Positions 18,604-27,503 of a stretch of DNA of 60,562 nucleotides are shown one piece after another; positions within the stretch are counted from its first letter, which is position 1, and every line of letters begins with the position of its first letter. Made by a program: the position numbers and the translations under genes. The notes under the pieces were generated by a model. That model saw nothing but the letters and a program-made list of their open reading frames with translations, was not told where the DNA came from and did not search any database. Source of the DNA: GCA-2861595 sp035525365. Lineage in GTDB: Bacteria; Actinomycetota; Acidimicrobiia; Acidimicrobiales; GCA-2861595. Location: positions 1 to 60,562 of the forward strand of contig DATLEK010000059.1 of assembly GCA_035525365.1 (NCBI GenBank). Direction: 5' to 3'.

Positions 18604-19379
18604 CGTGGCTCTCCTTCTGTGGTTGGAGCGAGCAGCACCTCGACAAGGTCGTCGATGGCGCCGATGGCAGGCGAGTCGGGGCAGCGGTCGAGCGGAGCCA
18701 GGCCGGCGTGCTCGGCCGCGCCGGCTTCGGCGTCGAACGGTATGCGGGTGATGGCGGCAAAACCCTCGTGGTCCGGGCCTCCGTTCCAGCGGTTGGCCAC
18801 CACGGCCACGGGCACGTCGTCGACCAACGGAAGGATGCGCCGGCCGGCGAGCGCGGAGCTGTGGGCCGGATTGACGACCAGGAGAACCCGGTCGGCAAAG
18901 CTGTGGTAGCGCTCGAATGGTGTGGTGGTGCCGGCCTCGAGGTCGCCGATGATGTCCCATTCCGGGTCGTTGAAGTCGCGTAGCAGGGCGCGAACGGCGG
19001 AGATCGACCTCCGGGGCCGGCGCTGGTCGTCCTCGTGGATCTTGCCGATGCTGAGATAGCGCACGCCATCCGGTGCGGTGAGGCTGAACCGCTCGACAGC
19101 GTCCTGTGGGGTCATCCCGCCAGCCAGCCGCCAGCCGTAGGTCGAGCCCTCGTGCTCCTCGACCGCCTCGTCCGCAAGCCCTGCCTCGATCTCGTCGCCC
19201 AGACCCAGGCTGTACTGGAGGCCAGGGTTGGCGTCGAGATCGACGGCCAGTACGTTGCGCCCCCGCCGGGCGAGCAGCCGCGCAAGCGTGCCGGCGATCA
19301 TGCTCTTGCCCGCTCCCCCCTTTCCCACGAGGGCAACGCGGACAGGGCCATCCTGCGCCCGCCGGACGCGAAGCTTCAC
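18600..19379 (-). CDS. CooC/MinD-type P-loop ATPase, upstream partner
   Basis: About 259 aa if the GTG at 19379 is used (VKLRVRRAQDGPVRVALVG); the frame is open to 19463 but the extra N-terminus (PAAGSGLGFP) looks non-coding. Deviant Walker A GKGGAGKS, then VLAVDLDANPGLQYSLGLG, DIIGDLEAGTTTPFERY and VVANRWNGG: the same SIMIBI/CooC architecture as the downstream gene, but without the CxC motif. The ATGA overlap implies coupled translation and suggests the pair acts as a hetero-oligomer, one subunit metal-binding and one not. The start is uncertain because no clear SD precedes either candidate. Confidence 0.8.
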   Translation of the reverse strand: MKLRVRRAQDGPVRVALVGKGGAGKSMIAGTLARLLARRGRNVLAVDLDANPGLQYSLGLGDEIEAGLADEAVEEHEGSTYGWRLAGGMTPQDAVERFSLTAPDGVRYLSIGKIHEDDQRRPRRSISAVRALLRDFNDPEWDIIGDLEAGTTTPFERYHSFADRVLLVVNPAHSSALAGRRILPLVDDVPVAVVANRWNGGPDHEGFAAITRIPFDAEAGAAEHAGLAPLDRCPDSPAIGAIDDLVEVLLAPTTEGEPR

Positions 19380-19564
19380 GGAGTGGGCCGGGGGGGCAGG
19401 CGAGGTCACAGGTGCTGACCACCGTAGGTTCGGGAATCCCAGGCCGCTACCGGCGGCGGGCACCTACGCTGTGTCCGATGTCTCGGCTCGACCGCCGGCA
19501 TAAGCGCCGCTCTGTGTCGCGGAGATTCAGGAGAGTTCGGGCTCTTCGTCCATTGTCCCCATAG

Positions 19565-19588
19565 ACGATCCGTCATACGATAGGCGTC
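19565..19588 (+). promoter_or_regulatory. Probable leaderless promoter of the toxin-antitoxin operon
   Basis: TACGAT at 19576-19581 is a good -10 hexamer and lies 7 nt before the ATG at 19589, with no Shine-Dalgarno, so the mRNA would start at or next to the A of the ATG. ACGAT is repeated at 19565-19569 and 19577-19581 (12 nt apart), a possible operator for the XRE domain encoded by the gene itself. Confidence 0.45.
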
Positions 19589-20107
19589 ATGGCCAGCCAT
19601 GCAGGCGATGTGCTCCGTGAGGCTCGCAAGCGAGCGCGCCTGTCGCAGACTGACGTGGCGCGCCGGTCAGGCGTTGCGCAGTCGGTGATCAGTGCGTACG
19701 AGTCCGGCCGTCGGGAGCCCGGTGTGCATACCCTCGGTCGCCTGGTCCAGGCGACCGGACACCAGCTCGAGCTCGACATCGTTCCGGTGCCCGACCGCCA
19801 GCTGGGCCTACCTGACACACCGCTTGGGCGGCGGCTTCGGCGTCGGCGTCGGGCCATAATCGAGACGGCTGCGAACCGAGGCGCTCACAACGTGCGGATC
19901 TTCGGAAGCGTCGCACGTGGTGAGGACACCGCTGCCAGCGATGTTGATTTCTTGGTGGATCTCGACAGCGGTGTCGGCGTTGTCGGTCTGGCTGGGCTCA
20001 AGCGCGACCTCACCGACCTTCTCGGCGTCGACGTCGACGTGGTGCCCGCCGAGACCCTCAAGCCCCGGATCCGTGCCGAGGTCCTCGCCGAGGCGATCCC
20101 GCTGTGA
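19589..20107 (+). CDS. mntA: MntA-type nucleotidyltransferase antitoxin with N-terminal XRE HTH
   Basis: 172 aa in two domains. Residues 6-62 form an XRE helix-turn-helix (LREARKRARLSQTDVARRSG, then VISAYESGRREPGVHTLGRL). Residues about 85-170 form a minimal nucleotidyltransferase with the motif G106-S107-x10-D118-x-D120 (GSVARGEDTAASDVDFLV). In characterised HepT/MntA systems, MntA adds AMP to a tyrosine of HepT and neutralises it. The GTGA overlap with the following hepT-like gene supports the pairing. The fused HTH suggests the antitoxin also represses its own promoter, unlike stand-alone MntA. Domain calls are secure; the AMPylation role here is by analogy. Confidence 0.88.
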   Translation: MASHAGDVLREARKRARLSQTDVARRSGVAQSVISAYESGRREPGVHTLGRLVQATGHQLELDIVPVPDRQLGLPDTPLGRRLRRRRRAIIETAANRGAHNVRIFGSVARGEDTAASDVDFLVDLDSGVGVVGLAGLKRDLTDLLGVDVDVVPAETLKPRIRAEVLAEAIPL

Positions 20108-20463
20108 GCCGACGCGATGACGAGCGGCTGGCCGACATCGTTGCGTCGGCCGACGCGATCGCATCGCACCTGCGGCGTGGGGGCCTCGACGACGGCCTCG
20201 TCTTCGACGCCGTTCGGGTTCGTCTCATCGAGATTGGCGAGGCGGTGAAGGACATCACTCCCGAGCTCCTCGCCACCGAACCCGACATCGCCTGGCGCGA
20301 CGTCGCCGGGATGCGGGATCAACTCGCTCATCGCTACTTCGACACCGCCCACGGGATCGTCCAGGCAACTGTCGACGAGGACCTGCCTGTGCTCGTCGCC
20401 GCGGTGCAACGCATGCTGATCCGTCTCGGGGCGAGCCCGGAGCCGCCAGTCGGACCTGCGTGA
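20104..20463 (+). CDS. hepT: HepT-like HEPN ribonuclease toxin
   Basis: 119 aa, start GTG at 20104 overlapping the antitoxin stop (GTGA). All-helical HEPN/DUF86 protein with the catalytic and modification motif Rx4HxY: R71-DQLA-H76-R-Y78 in MRDQLAHRYF, preceded by GEAVKDITPELL, typical of the family. In known systems the RNase acts on tRNA or mRNA and the Tyr of RX4HXY is AMPylated by MntA. All key residues are present, so the toxin appears intact. Confidence 0.9.
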   Translation: MSRRDDERLADIVASADAIASHLRRGGLDDGLVFDAVRVRLIEIGEAVKDITPELLATEPDIAWRDVAGMRDQLAHRYFDTAHGIVQATVDEDLPVLVAAVQRMLIRLGASPEPPVGPA

Positions 20464-20512
20464 ACTCCTACTGCTCGTCAGTCCGTCTGGTGGCATCAGG
20501 GGCGGGCGAGGC

Positions 20513-20761
20513 TCACCCGGCGGTCACGTCTGTGGAGTGGCGGACGACATCGACAGCTTGTGGGTAGCGCTCTGTCCGCAGTTTGGCTAGTCCGGAGGCC
20601 TCAAGGCGCGAGACCTCCGCAACGTCAAGAGCGAGCTCCTCTGCCGTCTCTTGGAGAGTCCGAGGTTCCCCTCGGTCCAACCCGAACCGTGCGAGAAGGA
20701 CTGCCCGTTCGTCGGCAGCAACGGGTGCCAACAGCGTCGAGATCTCCTCCGGAAGGTTCAC
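20513..20761 (-). CDS. Sigma-70 region 4-like helix-turn-helix small protein
   Basis: 82 aa from the GTG at 20761 (VNLPEEIS); a longer 95-aa form from 20800 is possible, but GAAGGA lies about 12 nt before the GTG. The segment VLLARFGLDRGEPRTLQETAEELALDVAEVSRLEASGLAKLR is the hallmark layout of sigma factor region 4 (RFGL, the T-L-x-E-x-A helix and R-x-x-E/A-x-A-L-x-KLR), here without regions 1-3. Such stand-alone domains can bind RNA polymerase or DNA. It converges with the hepT-like gene, 49 bases apart. It could instead be a fragment of a sigma factor gene; no upstream remnant is visible. Confidence 0.6.
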   Translation of the reverse strand: MNLPEEISTLLAPVAADERAVLLARFGLDRGEPRTLQETAEELALDVAEVSRLEASGLAKLRTERYPQAVDVVRHSTDVTAG

Positions 20762-20891
20762 GGAGCAATTATTCCTTCGCGAGGACGCCCATAGCGACAC
20801 GCGGAGGAGGACCTTGGCGGCGCCACCGAATGGGTGGCTGGCTGTTGAGCGCCGCCAAGGCCCTTCTCGAACGCTCAGTCGTAAGTCAGGC

Positions 20892-21851
20892 TCAGCGGGT
20901 CGTGGCGGCGAGGCGGCGCCGGCGCTGCTGGTGGTCGGCGAGGGCGAAGCCCCCGAGGAGGGAAACCATGCCGGCCACGGTGAGGCCTATGGCCAGGGCC
21001 TGTGGCGGTACCCCGTCATTCTGGGCAGGGGCGTTAAGGCTGGGTGCGCTACGGGCGTCGACGCCGGTGGCGAAGCCGCCCCAGAGGTCGCTGGTCGCAG
21101 TGCGAGGCGAGGGCTCCAGCGACTCCTCCGCCGCCGGCGTTCCGGCCGGAGCAGGCGCCTGGCCGGCGGGGACGGCCCCGCCGGCCGGCACCGCTACGGG
21201 CGACGGCCGTGTGGCCCCACCTGCCACGCCGCTGACCCGGGCTGCTCCCGAGCGCTGAGCCTCAGCGCTCTGGGCCTGATCGACTCCGCCCTGGGCAGCA
21301 GGCGCCCCGGCGGGATCTCCGCTGGTGACACCACCCGAAGGAGCCGGATCCTCGCCCCGGCGGGTACCCACGCCGTAGGTCTGTGCCGAAGCGTCGCCGC
21401 TGCCGCTGCCGGCGGTGGTCGACCCGCTGGTGGCGCTGGCGCCGCCAGTCTCGCTTGTGCCGTTGGGAGAGCTGGATGCGGTGACAGGGGGCTCGTCCGT
21501 CACCCGGTAGCTGGCCCGCCCCGAGCTCTGGCCGCCCTGGGAGGCCACGACGTAGTACACGCCTGGGGCCCAGTCGGTCCCGGTGGTCATCCGCACCGCA
21601 AAGTCGGGGCCGTTCGTCTGGGTGCTCATGACGACCTGGTCGCTACCAGCGGTGACCCACTTGATCTCGACCGCCGACGCGCTGTAACCGCCGCCGGTGA
21701 TGGTGGTCGTCGTGCCCGGGGCACCAGCGGGCGGGCTCACGTTGATGTAGGGAGCCGCCGTGCACGCCCACGCCACCGCGGCGAACCCCAGGCTGACCGC
21801 TGAGAGCGTGATCCCGAACAGCACACCCCTTCGTACGTCGTTACCCCACAT
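20892..21851 (-). CDS. Exported TIG/IPT-like surface protein with C-terminal membrane anchor
   Basis: 319 aa from ATG 21851, chosen for the AAGGAG 6-11 nt upstream and the signal peptide that follows (RRGVLFGITLSAVSLGFAAVAWA, then C-T). Mature part: a beta-sandwich-like domain of about 100 residues opening INVSPPAGAPGTTTTITGGGY, typical of TIG/IPT-like folds, then a low-complexity Ser/Thr/Gly/Ala/Pro region of about 130 residues, then a C-terminal helix (ALAIGLTVAGMVSLLGGFAL) and RRRRR tail, a membrane anchor. Function unknown. A 19-nt direct repeat and a -10-like ATACT lie upstream, shared with the secreted protein at 29660-30148, whose signal peptide also ends in AxA-CT. Confidence 0.8.
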   Translation of the reverse strand: MWGNDVRRGVLFGITLSAVSLGFAAVAWACTAAPYINVSPPAGAPGTTTTITGGGYSASAVEIKWVTAGSDQVVMSTQTNGPDFAVRMTTGTDWAPGVYYVVASQGGQSSGRASYRVTDEPPVTASSSPNGTSETGGASATSGSTTAGSGSGDASAQTYGVGTRRGEDPAPSGGVTSGDPAGAPAAQGGVDQAQSAEAQRSGAARVSGVAGGATRPSPVAVPAGGAVPAGQAPAPAGTPAAEESLEPSPRTATSDLWGGFATGVDARSAPSLNAPAQNDGVPPQALAIGLTVAGMVSLLGGFALADHQQRRRRLAATTR

Positions 21852-21897
21852 CGACGACTCCTTCCGTTTGGACCGGCGCACAACTGTGCCCCATGTC

Positions 21898-21943
21898 AGT
21901 ATCCCAGCTATGTGCAGCCGTAGGCTGAGGGAAAGCTGAAGAT
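21898..21943 (-). promoter_or_regulatory. Direct-repeat operator and -10 element, site 1
   Basis: Plus-strand CTGAGGGAAAGCTGAAGAT at 21925-21943: half-sites CTGAGG and CTGAAG 11 nt apart, one helical turn. Reading toward the gene starting at 21851, 21 nt separate the repeat from GATACT (complement of 21898-21903). The same repeat, spacing and ATACT element occur at 30180-30225. Confidence 0.6.
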
Positions 21944-21974
21944 TTGCGGCTGCGCAATCTGGCCAAATGACAAG

Positions 21975-23444
21975 TCACTTTCCATTCCCGGTGCCGCCGG
22001 CGAGAGTCAATGGAAGCCGCAACACGAAGGCGCCGCTCTCGTAGACCAGATCTCCGCCATGGGCACGGGACAGCGCCCGGGCGATGGGCAGGCCGAGCCC
22101 GGACCCGCCCTTGGGATCGAGGGTGGCGAAGCGCTCGAAGGCCACCTCGGCCAACTCCTCCGGAAGGCCCGGACCGTCGTCGACGACCTTGATCTGCACG
22201 TCGGCGTCGCTCTGGTCCGCCGCCACCTCGATCCGGGTGCGGGCGTAGCGCCGGGCGTTGTCCAACAGGTTGGACACGATCTCGCGGATGGCCCCCTCGT
22301 CGAGGTGGAGCAGCTGCGGGAAGTGGTGGCTGGATCGCACCGTGACCTCCAGCTCAGGAGCTTGTATCCGCACCCGCTCGGCCTCGTGCTGGCACACCGC
22401 CAACAGGTCGGTCATGCCGAGCCTTGGGTCCTCACCCTGGTCGAGACGGGCGACGCGGAGCAGGTCGTTGACCAGGCGCGAGGTCCGGTTGGCCTCATCG
22501 ATCAGGTGGGCCAGCAGTCGTTCCCGCCCACCCGTCGAGGTGCTCCTGAGCAGAGAGTCGGCGCACGCCCTGATGCCGGCCACGGGGGTGCGCATCTGGT
22601 GGGCGGCGTCGGCCAGGAACCGCTGGCTGCGCGCCTCGGCTTCCCGAGCTTCTTCCAGCGCCCGCTCCAGAGCCACGGCGAGACGGCGTTGCTCGGTGAT
22701 GTCCCGAGCGATGGTGGAGATGCCCACCACCCGCCCCACCGGATCTCGCACGGGCGAGACGGTCACAGCCACGTCGACGAGTGAACCGTCCTTGCGGCGC
22801 CGAGCCGTCTCGTGGCTGGCCACGGGCTCGCCCCTGGCCGCCGCCTCCCAGCCACTTTGCACCTCGGCGTGGCGCTCCCGCGGGGCGAGGATCGTCGCTG
22901 ATTGGCCGATTACCTCCTCGGCCAGGTAGCCGTAGACATGCTCGGCCGCCTCGTTCCAGGTGAGGATGCGCCCGTCGAGTCCCTGGCTGATGATGGCCGC
23001 GTCGGATGACTCCACGATGGCCCCTACCGAGCACACCAGCTCGTTGGTAGTGGGCCGGTCGAGCACCCTGAAGAAGGCGTTGCAGGTACGGCCGGTACCG
23101 GCGCCTCCCCCACTGCTCCACAGCGTCAGCTCCACTGGCACCACGCTGCCGTCAGGCGCGACGACACGCGTCATCATCCTCTTGGACGCCCCCGGTGCCG
23201 CATCCTTCGCCAGCCATGCGAGGTCGGTGCCGCCCGGACCGGGCTGGAACGGGTTCACGTTGATCGTGCCGCCCACCACGTCCTCCCGGCGGAACCCGAA
23301 GAGGCGCTCCGCCTGGCTGTTCCACTCCACGATGTGACCATCGGCGTCGAGAGCGACAAAGGCGTCGGCCGCCGAATCGATGGCCAGCCGGCACATGTCG
23401 GCGACAGCGTCCGAAACTTGTGTCGAAAGCCGAGGAGAGGCCAT
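21975..23444 (-). CDS. PAS-domain sensor histidine kinase
   Basis: 489 aa, no membrane helix, so probably a cytoplasmic sensor. PAS 1 about residues 16-130 (AFVALDADGHIVEWNSQAERLFGF), PAS 2/PAC about 138-250 (DGRILTWNEAAEHVYGY, ending IARDITEQRRL), coiled coil 252-276, phosphoacceptor H-box FLADAAHQMRTPVAGI with H282, N-box with N392/N396 (SNLLDNARRY), G1 DDGPGLP (422-428) and G2 GGSGLGLPIARAL. The response regulator most likely to be its partner is encoded 9 kb away at 32284-32961; the two share an upstream direct repeat. The ATG at 23444 has no SD and lies about 6 nt after a -10-like CACAGT, suggesting a leaderless message. Confidence 0.92.
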   Translation of the reverse strand: MASPRLSTQVSDAVADMCRLAIDSAADAFVALDADGHIVEWNSQAERLFGFRREDVVGGTINVNPFQPGPGGTDLAWLAKDAAPGASKRMMTRVVAPDGSVVPVELTLWSSGGGAGTGRTCNAFFRVLDRPTTNELVCSVGAIVESSDAAIISQGLDGRILTWNEAAEHVYGYLAEEVIGQSATILAPRERHAEVQSGWEAAARGEPVASHETARRRKDGSLVDVAVTVSPVRDPVGRVVGISTIARDITEQRRLAVALERALEEAREAEARSQRFLADAAHQMRTPVAGIRACADSLLRSTSTGGRERLLAHLIDEANRTSRLVNDLLRVARLDQGEDPRLGMTDLLAVCQHEAERVRIQAPELEVTVRSSHHFPQLLHLDEGAIREIVSNLLDNARRYARTRIEVAADQSDADVQIKVVDDGPGLPEELAEVAFERFATLDPKGGSGLGLPIARALSRAHGGDLVYESGAFVLRLPLTLAGGTGNGK

Positions 23445-23449
23445 GTCCT

Positions 23450-23495
23450 ACTGTGACATACGGCGCGGCGTGCAGGCTGAAGAGACCCTGAAGAT
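23450..23495 (-). promoter_or_regulatory. Direct-repeat operator, site 2, upstream of the histidine kinase
   Basis: CTGAAGAGACCCTGAAGAT at 23477-23495 (plus strand), half-sites 11 nt apart. It ends 33 nt before the kinase ATG (23444). At the 21-nt spacing seen at sites 1 and 3 stands CACAGT (complement of 23450-23455), a weak -10, placing a start site at the ATG. Confidence 0.55.
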
Positions 23496-23525
23496 CATCG
23501 AGGGCAGGGGCGCCGGCACGCGGGA

Positions 23526-26500
23526 CTACGGAGAGCCGATCCGAACGGTGGTCTCGGAGAACGAGAACACCCAGGCGCCCTCGCCAATGGCCAGCGTCTT
23601 GGGCTCACGAAGGCCGGACATCTCGTAGCCGCCGGCGCCGTCGTTGAGGCCGGGCAACCAGCGGGCGGCATAGTCGGCACCGGCCACGCTCACCGGACCA
23701 GTAGCCGAGGGGTTGCCCACCATTGACGCGTGATAGGCGCCAAGGGGAAAAGCTGCACTGGTGGTGCCGGGTCCGGCCAGGTCCACCAGGCGGGGGCAGA
23801 GGAACCAGGCCCAGTAACCCCGGCCGCCGAGCACCGGCTCGGCCACGTCCTGAACTGAATAGGCGCCGGCGCCACGGTCGAACCAGCCGTACAAGCGGCC
23901 GACCGCGGGCACCACCGAGGAGTCGGGCGCCCCGACCAGCGAGTAGCCGCTTGGGTAGATGACCTGCCCGGGACCAGCGGCCGGTCGCGCCGGGCAGACC
24001 AGAGTGGTCACCGACGCCGGGTTGGACAGAGGACCAGGCTGGCCGGCTGCGTCGAGGGCACGCAGGGCGAAGTGGTAAGTGCGCCCGGGGGAGAGGCCGC
24101 CCACCCGGAACGAGACCGACTCGCCGGGCGGGACCTCGCACACGCCCCCGCACAGAGCCTCGGCGGCGGCAAAAGAGGCGTCGTCGGTGATCGGTGAATC
24201 CGACTGTTTGATGACGTACCGGGTGGCCGGGGGATAGCCGGGCGCGGTGAAGGTGAGAGTGGCCGACGTCTCGGTGTCGGCCAGGGCGGCCAGATCGAGG
24301 ACCCTGTCGAGAACGAAGTAGGTGAATGTGGCGGCCGGACCGATGGCCGACGTGCCCCCCGGGCCGGTGACCCGGACGTCCACGGGCCCGGGGCGGGCGG
24401 CACGGGGACTCACGGCGACGATTCGACGGTCGGACTCGACGGTGACGCTGCGGGCGACTGTGCCGCCGAACAACACCTGAGAGGGCTCCGTCACTCCGGC
24501 CAGGCCGGTGCCGGTGATGGTCACCGGCGTGCCTCCCGCGGTGACGCCCCGATCGGGCGCCACAGCGCTGATCTCGGGTGTCGGGAAGAACAGCTCGGTG
24601 TTGGCCGTCGAGTCGATCGATTCGCGGCCCGCCCTCCCGCCGACGAGGAGCACCGCACCGCAGGCGGCGCCACAACCGCTTACGGGGCCCGCCGGGAGCA
24701 CCACGGCGGCCTGGTCGAAGCGGGTCCCCCCGGTCATGACCGGGGTCGGGAGGAAGGCCTCAGCACCGGCGACAGGATCTAACAGCTCCGCTGAGAACGA
24801 CACCACGTTCTGACTGATGCCCCCGGCCAGCAGAACCCGGCCGTTCGGCAGCAGGCTGGCGCTATGGCCCGAACGGGCGGCGAGCATCGGGATGATGGGC
24901 GTGCCCCAGACTTCGGTGGCGCCGGCGTTCGAATCGAAGATCTCCGCCGAATCGTGGGCCTCGGTTTCTCTTGTGAAATCATTAGCGGGGTTAAGCGCGT
25001 CTCCTCGTGCCTCGTCACCGCCGGCGACAAGCACCCGGCCGTCAGGGAGCAGGGTGGCGGTGTGGCGGGTCCGTGGGACATGCATCTCGCCCGCAGCGGT
25101 CCAGCGCCCGGTGCGCGGATCGAAGAGCTGCGCGGTCGACCGGACGGCTCCATCGGGACCACCGCCGGAAGTGAACTCCCCACCCGCCACCAGCACGCGG
25201 CCATCAGTGAGCAGGGTGGCGGTGTGGCGGGCCCGGGCTACGCCCATAGCCTCGACCGGCACCCAGGTGCGTGTCTCGCTGTCGTACAGCTCGGCCGTAC
25301 CTACGCGGTCTCCGCCTACCACGAGCACGTCACCGCACGACACGGGCGCGGAGGCTGCCGCGCACGCGGGCCCGTCGAGGCGGGTAGCGGTGTGGCCGGC
25401 CCGGGGGAGGCTCATGGGCGCAGCAGCCGACCAGGCTCCGGCCGAGCCGTCGCTGCGACCGGCAGAGAGCCACCGCTCGGCCGAGCTGAGCACAGGGACC
25501 ACCACGTCGGTGGCAGCGGCGCCCGGCGGGTCGTTGACCCCGCCAGCGGCCAAGACCGAGCCATCACCGAGCAAGGCGGCCGTATGCAAGACGCGAGGAG
25601 TAACCATGCTGCCGGCCGCCCGCCATTGTCCAGGCGAGGAGAAACCTGCCGGTGGCGATGCTGCGGGGTCGTACAGCTCCGCCTCGCCCACGCTTTCCTG
25701 GCCGGAGGAGACCCCCTCAACTGCTGTCGTCCGACCACCGGTGACGAGGATCTTCCCCCCAGCGACTGCGGTGGCGGTGGGCAGAGCACGGTCGTGGGCC
25801 AATAGCGGTGCTTGCTCCCAGGTCCCGCCGGTCGAATCGAGATAGGTGAGAACCGGCGGCCGGTCCGGGTTGCCGTCGATCGAAGGGCCACCGGTCCCCG
25901 TTAGGACTGTGACGTGCACCGGACCCGGTATCGTCGACGCCTTCGCCCGGGCGAAGAGGCGGTTGTCCGGGGCAGAAGGGTCAGGCTTGAACGACAGCGC
26001 CTCCTCGGGTCCGAAGAATACTTGCAGCGCTCCGCTAAGCCGCGCGCCGCTGATGGTGAGACGCGGCTCGGTGGCGCCGTCGGCCGGGACCCGGTCGGGA
26101 CTGACGGCGTCCACGCGAGGAGCAGGTCCCGTGGGGAACCCGGCAGGAGGGCGGTAGATTTCCGTGGAAGCGAGCACCGGGTTTTGGCTGCCGTTTGCGA
26201 AGCCGCCGGCCACCAGCACCTCGCCAGTGGGAAGAGAAGTGGCGACGTGGTCGTTACGCGCCTGCCCCAGTTGCCCCATCGCCGCCCATCCACCCACCGG
26301 ATCGAAGCGCATAGTACCGGCCACCTGAGAACTGCCGTCATCGTCGTTCCGCTCGTCGCCCCCGACCACCAAAACGCTGCCGTCCCGCAGTGATGCGGCC
26401 TTGGCTTGGTATCGCTCTCGGCCGGGCGGTATGGCCTTCGTCGGATCGGGGCTCGCCAGCGCCCAAGCGCCGTTCGGACCTCCCGGGTTAGCGATAGTTG

Positions 26501-27503
26501 GGTCGAAGATTTCGGCGCTCGCGGCGTCCTTGACTGGTTGGTTGGCGGCGCGGGCCCCACCCACTACCAACACCTTGCCGCACCAATTTGGCATCAAGGG
26601 CGCCTGACAGGAAGGGCCGGCGAGCAGAGTGGCCGTATGATCCCTCCGGTCGCGAGTCGCCATAGGGCCGGTGAACGACCACGGAATGGCGGCTGTGGCG
26701 TCGTACACCTCCGGTGGGCTCGAGCCTCCGACGAGCAGGGCCCGGCCGTCGCCCAACCCGGTGAGCGTCGCCGAGGTGTGTGACCCTAGCGGCCCCGGAG
26801 TGATCTCCCAGGTGCCGCCCTGGGCGCCGGGGCCTGCAGCAGTGAACAGCTGCGCCTGCTTGGAGGACACGTTCACGGTCAGCACCTTTCCACCACGCAG
26901 CAATACGGCCTTCCATTGCAAGCCACCGCTGACGCCCAGCGGGTAGGCCGGGGTCGCCGTAGGCGCCCAGGTTCCGGTGTCGGGGTCGTAGACCTCGGCG
27001 TCCGGGCCCACGCGGTCCAGGGAACCGTCCTCTGACCCGAAGACCAGGACTTTGCCGTTGTCGAGTGCGGTGGCCACCACAGAGGTCCTGGCCGCAGCCA
27101 TGGGTCCCGGACAGGTGGGGCCCGGCGGGTCGCTCCCGAGCGGGTCGGTCCCGCAGGACCGCCAGAGCCCGCGACCCTCGTCACCAGCCGGGTCGTACAG
27201 CTCGGCCGAGGCGAGGCGTGCAACCACCAACGGTGGTCCGGCGCCCTGACCACCGACCACGAGCATGCGACCGCACCAGATGGGGGCGGGCTCAACCTCA
27301 CAGGGCCGGCCCCCCAGCACGACGGCCCCGGCCCTATATCGACCGGTGTTCAGTGACGCCCCGGCGGCCCATCCCTGCTGCTCGGCCGTTGCCCGGCGCG
27401 GTGGCCCGGCAACCTGGCCGCCAGCCACGAGGGCGGCAGCGAGGGCCAGCCGCGTGATCCATCGGGGGGCGATGCGACCTCTCCCGCTCAGCGCGAGTCT
27501 CAC
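23526..27503 (-). CDS. Large exported Kelch-repeat/TIG/FN3 surface protein
   Basis: 1,325 aa from GTG 27503, which overlaps the upstream lipoprotein stop (GTGA) and directly precedes a signal peptide (WITRLALAAALVAGG). The body is built of a dozen or so Kelch-like units with the recurring strand DGRVLVAGG/GKVLVVGG followed by AELYDPATG-type segments, which should fold as one or two beta-propellers of the galactose-oxidase type. Two TIG/IPT domains follow the first propeller part (VDAVSPDRVPADGATEPRL) and the last (ISAVAPDRGVTAGGTPVTI). A fibronectin III-like domain (SFRVGGLSPGRTYHFALRAL) comes next, then a C-terminal all-beta segment (IYPSGYSLVGAP). No C-terminal anchor or sorting signal is visible. 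No catalytic residues are recognised; binding or scaffold role is inferred. Confidence 0.85.
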   Translation of the reverse strand: MRLALSGRGRIAPRWITRLALAAALVAGGQVAGPPRRATAEQQGWAAGASLNTGRYRAGAVVLGGRPCEVEPAPIWCGRMLVVGGQGAGPPLVVARLASAELYDPAGDEGRGLWRSCGTDPLGSDPPGPTCPGPMAAARTSVVATALDNGKVLVFGSEDGSLDRVGPDAEVYDPDTGTWAPTATPAYPLGVSGGLQWKAVLLRGGKVLTVNVSSKQAQLFTAAGPGAQGGTWEITPGPLGSHTSATLTGLGDGRALLVGGSSPPEVYDATAAIPWSFTGPMATRDRRDHTATLLAGPSCQAPLMPNWCGKVLVVGGARAANQPVKDAASAEIFDPTIANPGGPNGAWALASPDPTKAIPPGRERYQAKAASLRDGSVLVVGGDERNDDDGSSQVAGTMRFDPVGGWAAMGQLGQARNDHVATSLPTGEVLVAGGFANGSQNPVLASTEIYRPPAGFPTGPAPRVDAVSPDRVPADGATEPRLTISGARLSGALQVFFGPEEALSFKPDPSAPDNRLFARAKASTIPGPVHVTVLTGTGGPSIDGNPDRPPVLTYLDSTGGTWEQAPLLAHDRALPTATAVAGGKILVTGGRTTAVEGVSSGQESVGEAELYDPAASPPAGFSSPGQWRAAGSMVTPRVLHTAALLGDGSVLAAGGVNDPPGAAATDVVVPVLSSAERWLSAGRSDGSAGAWSAAAPMSLPRAGHTATRLDGPACAAASAPVSCGDVLVVGGDRVGTAELYDSETRTWVPVEAMGVARARHTATLLTDGRVLVAGGEFTSGGGPDGAVRSTAQLFDPRTGRWTAAGEMHVPRTRHTATLLPDGRVLVAGGDEARGDALNPANDFTRETEAHDSAEIFDSNAGATEVWGTPIIPMLAARSGHSASLLPNGRVLLAGGISQNVVSFSAELLDPVAGAEAFLPTPVMTGGTRFDQAAVVLPAGPVSGCGAACGAVLLVGGRAGRESIDSTANTELFFPTPEISAVAPDRGVTAGGTPVTITGTGLAGVTEPSQVLFGGTVARSVTVESDRRIVAVSPRAARPGPVDVRVTGPGGTSAIGPAATFTYFVLDRVLDLAALADTETSATLTFTAPGYPPATRYVIKQSDSPITDDASFAAAEALCGGVCEVPPGESVSFRVGGLSPGRTYHFALRALDAAGQPGPLSNPASVTTLVCPARPAAGPGQVIYPSGYSLVGAPDSSVVPAVGRLYGWFDRGAGAYSVQDVAEPVLGGRGYWAWFLCPRLVDLAGPGTTSAAFPLGAYHASMVGNPSATGPVSVAGADYAARWLPGLNDGAGGYEMSGLREPKTLAIGEGAWVFSFSETTVRIGSP

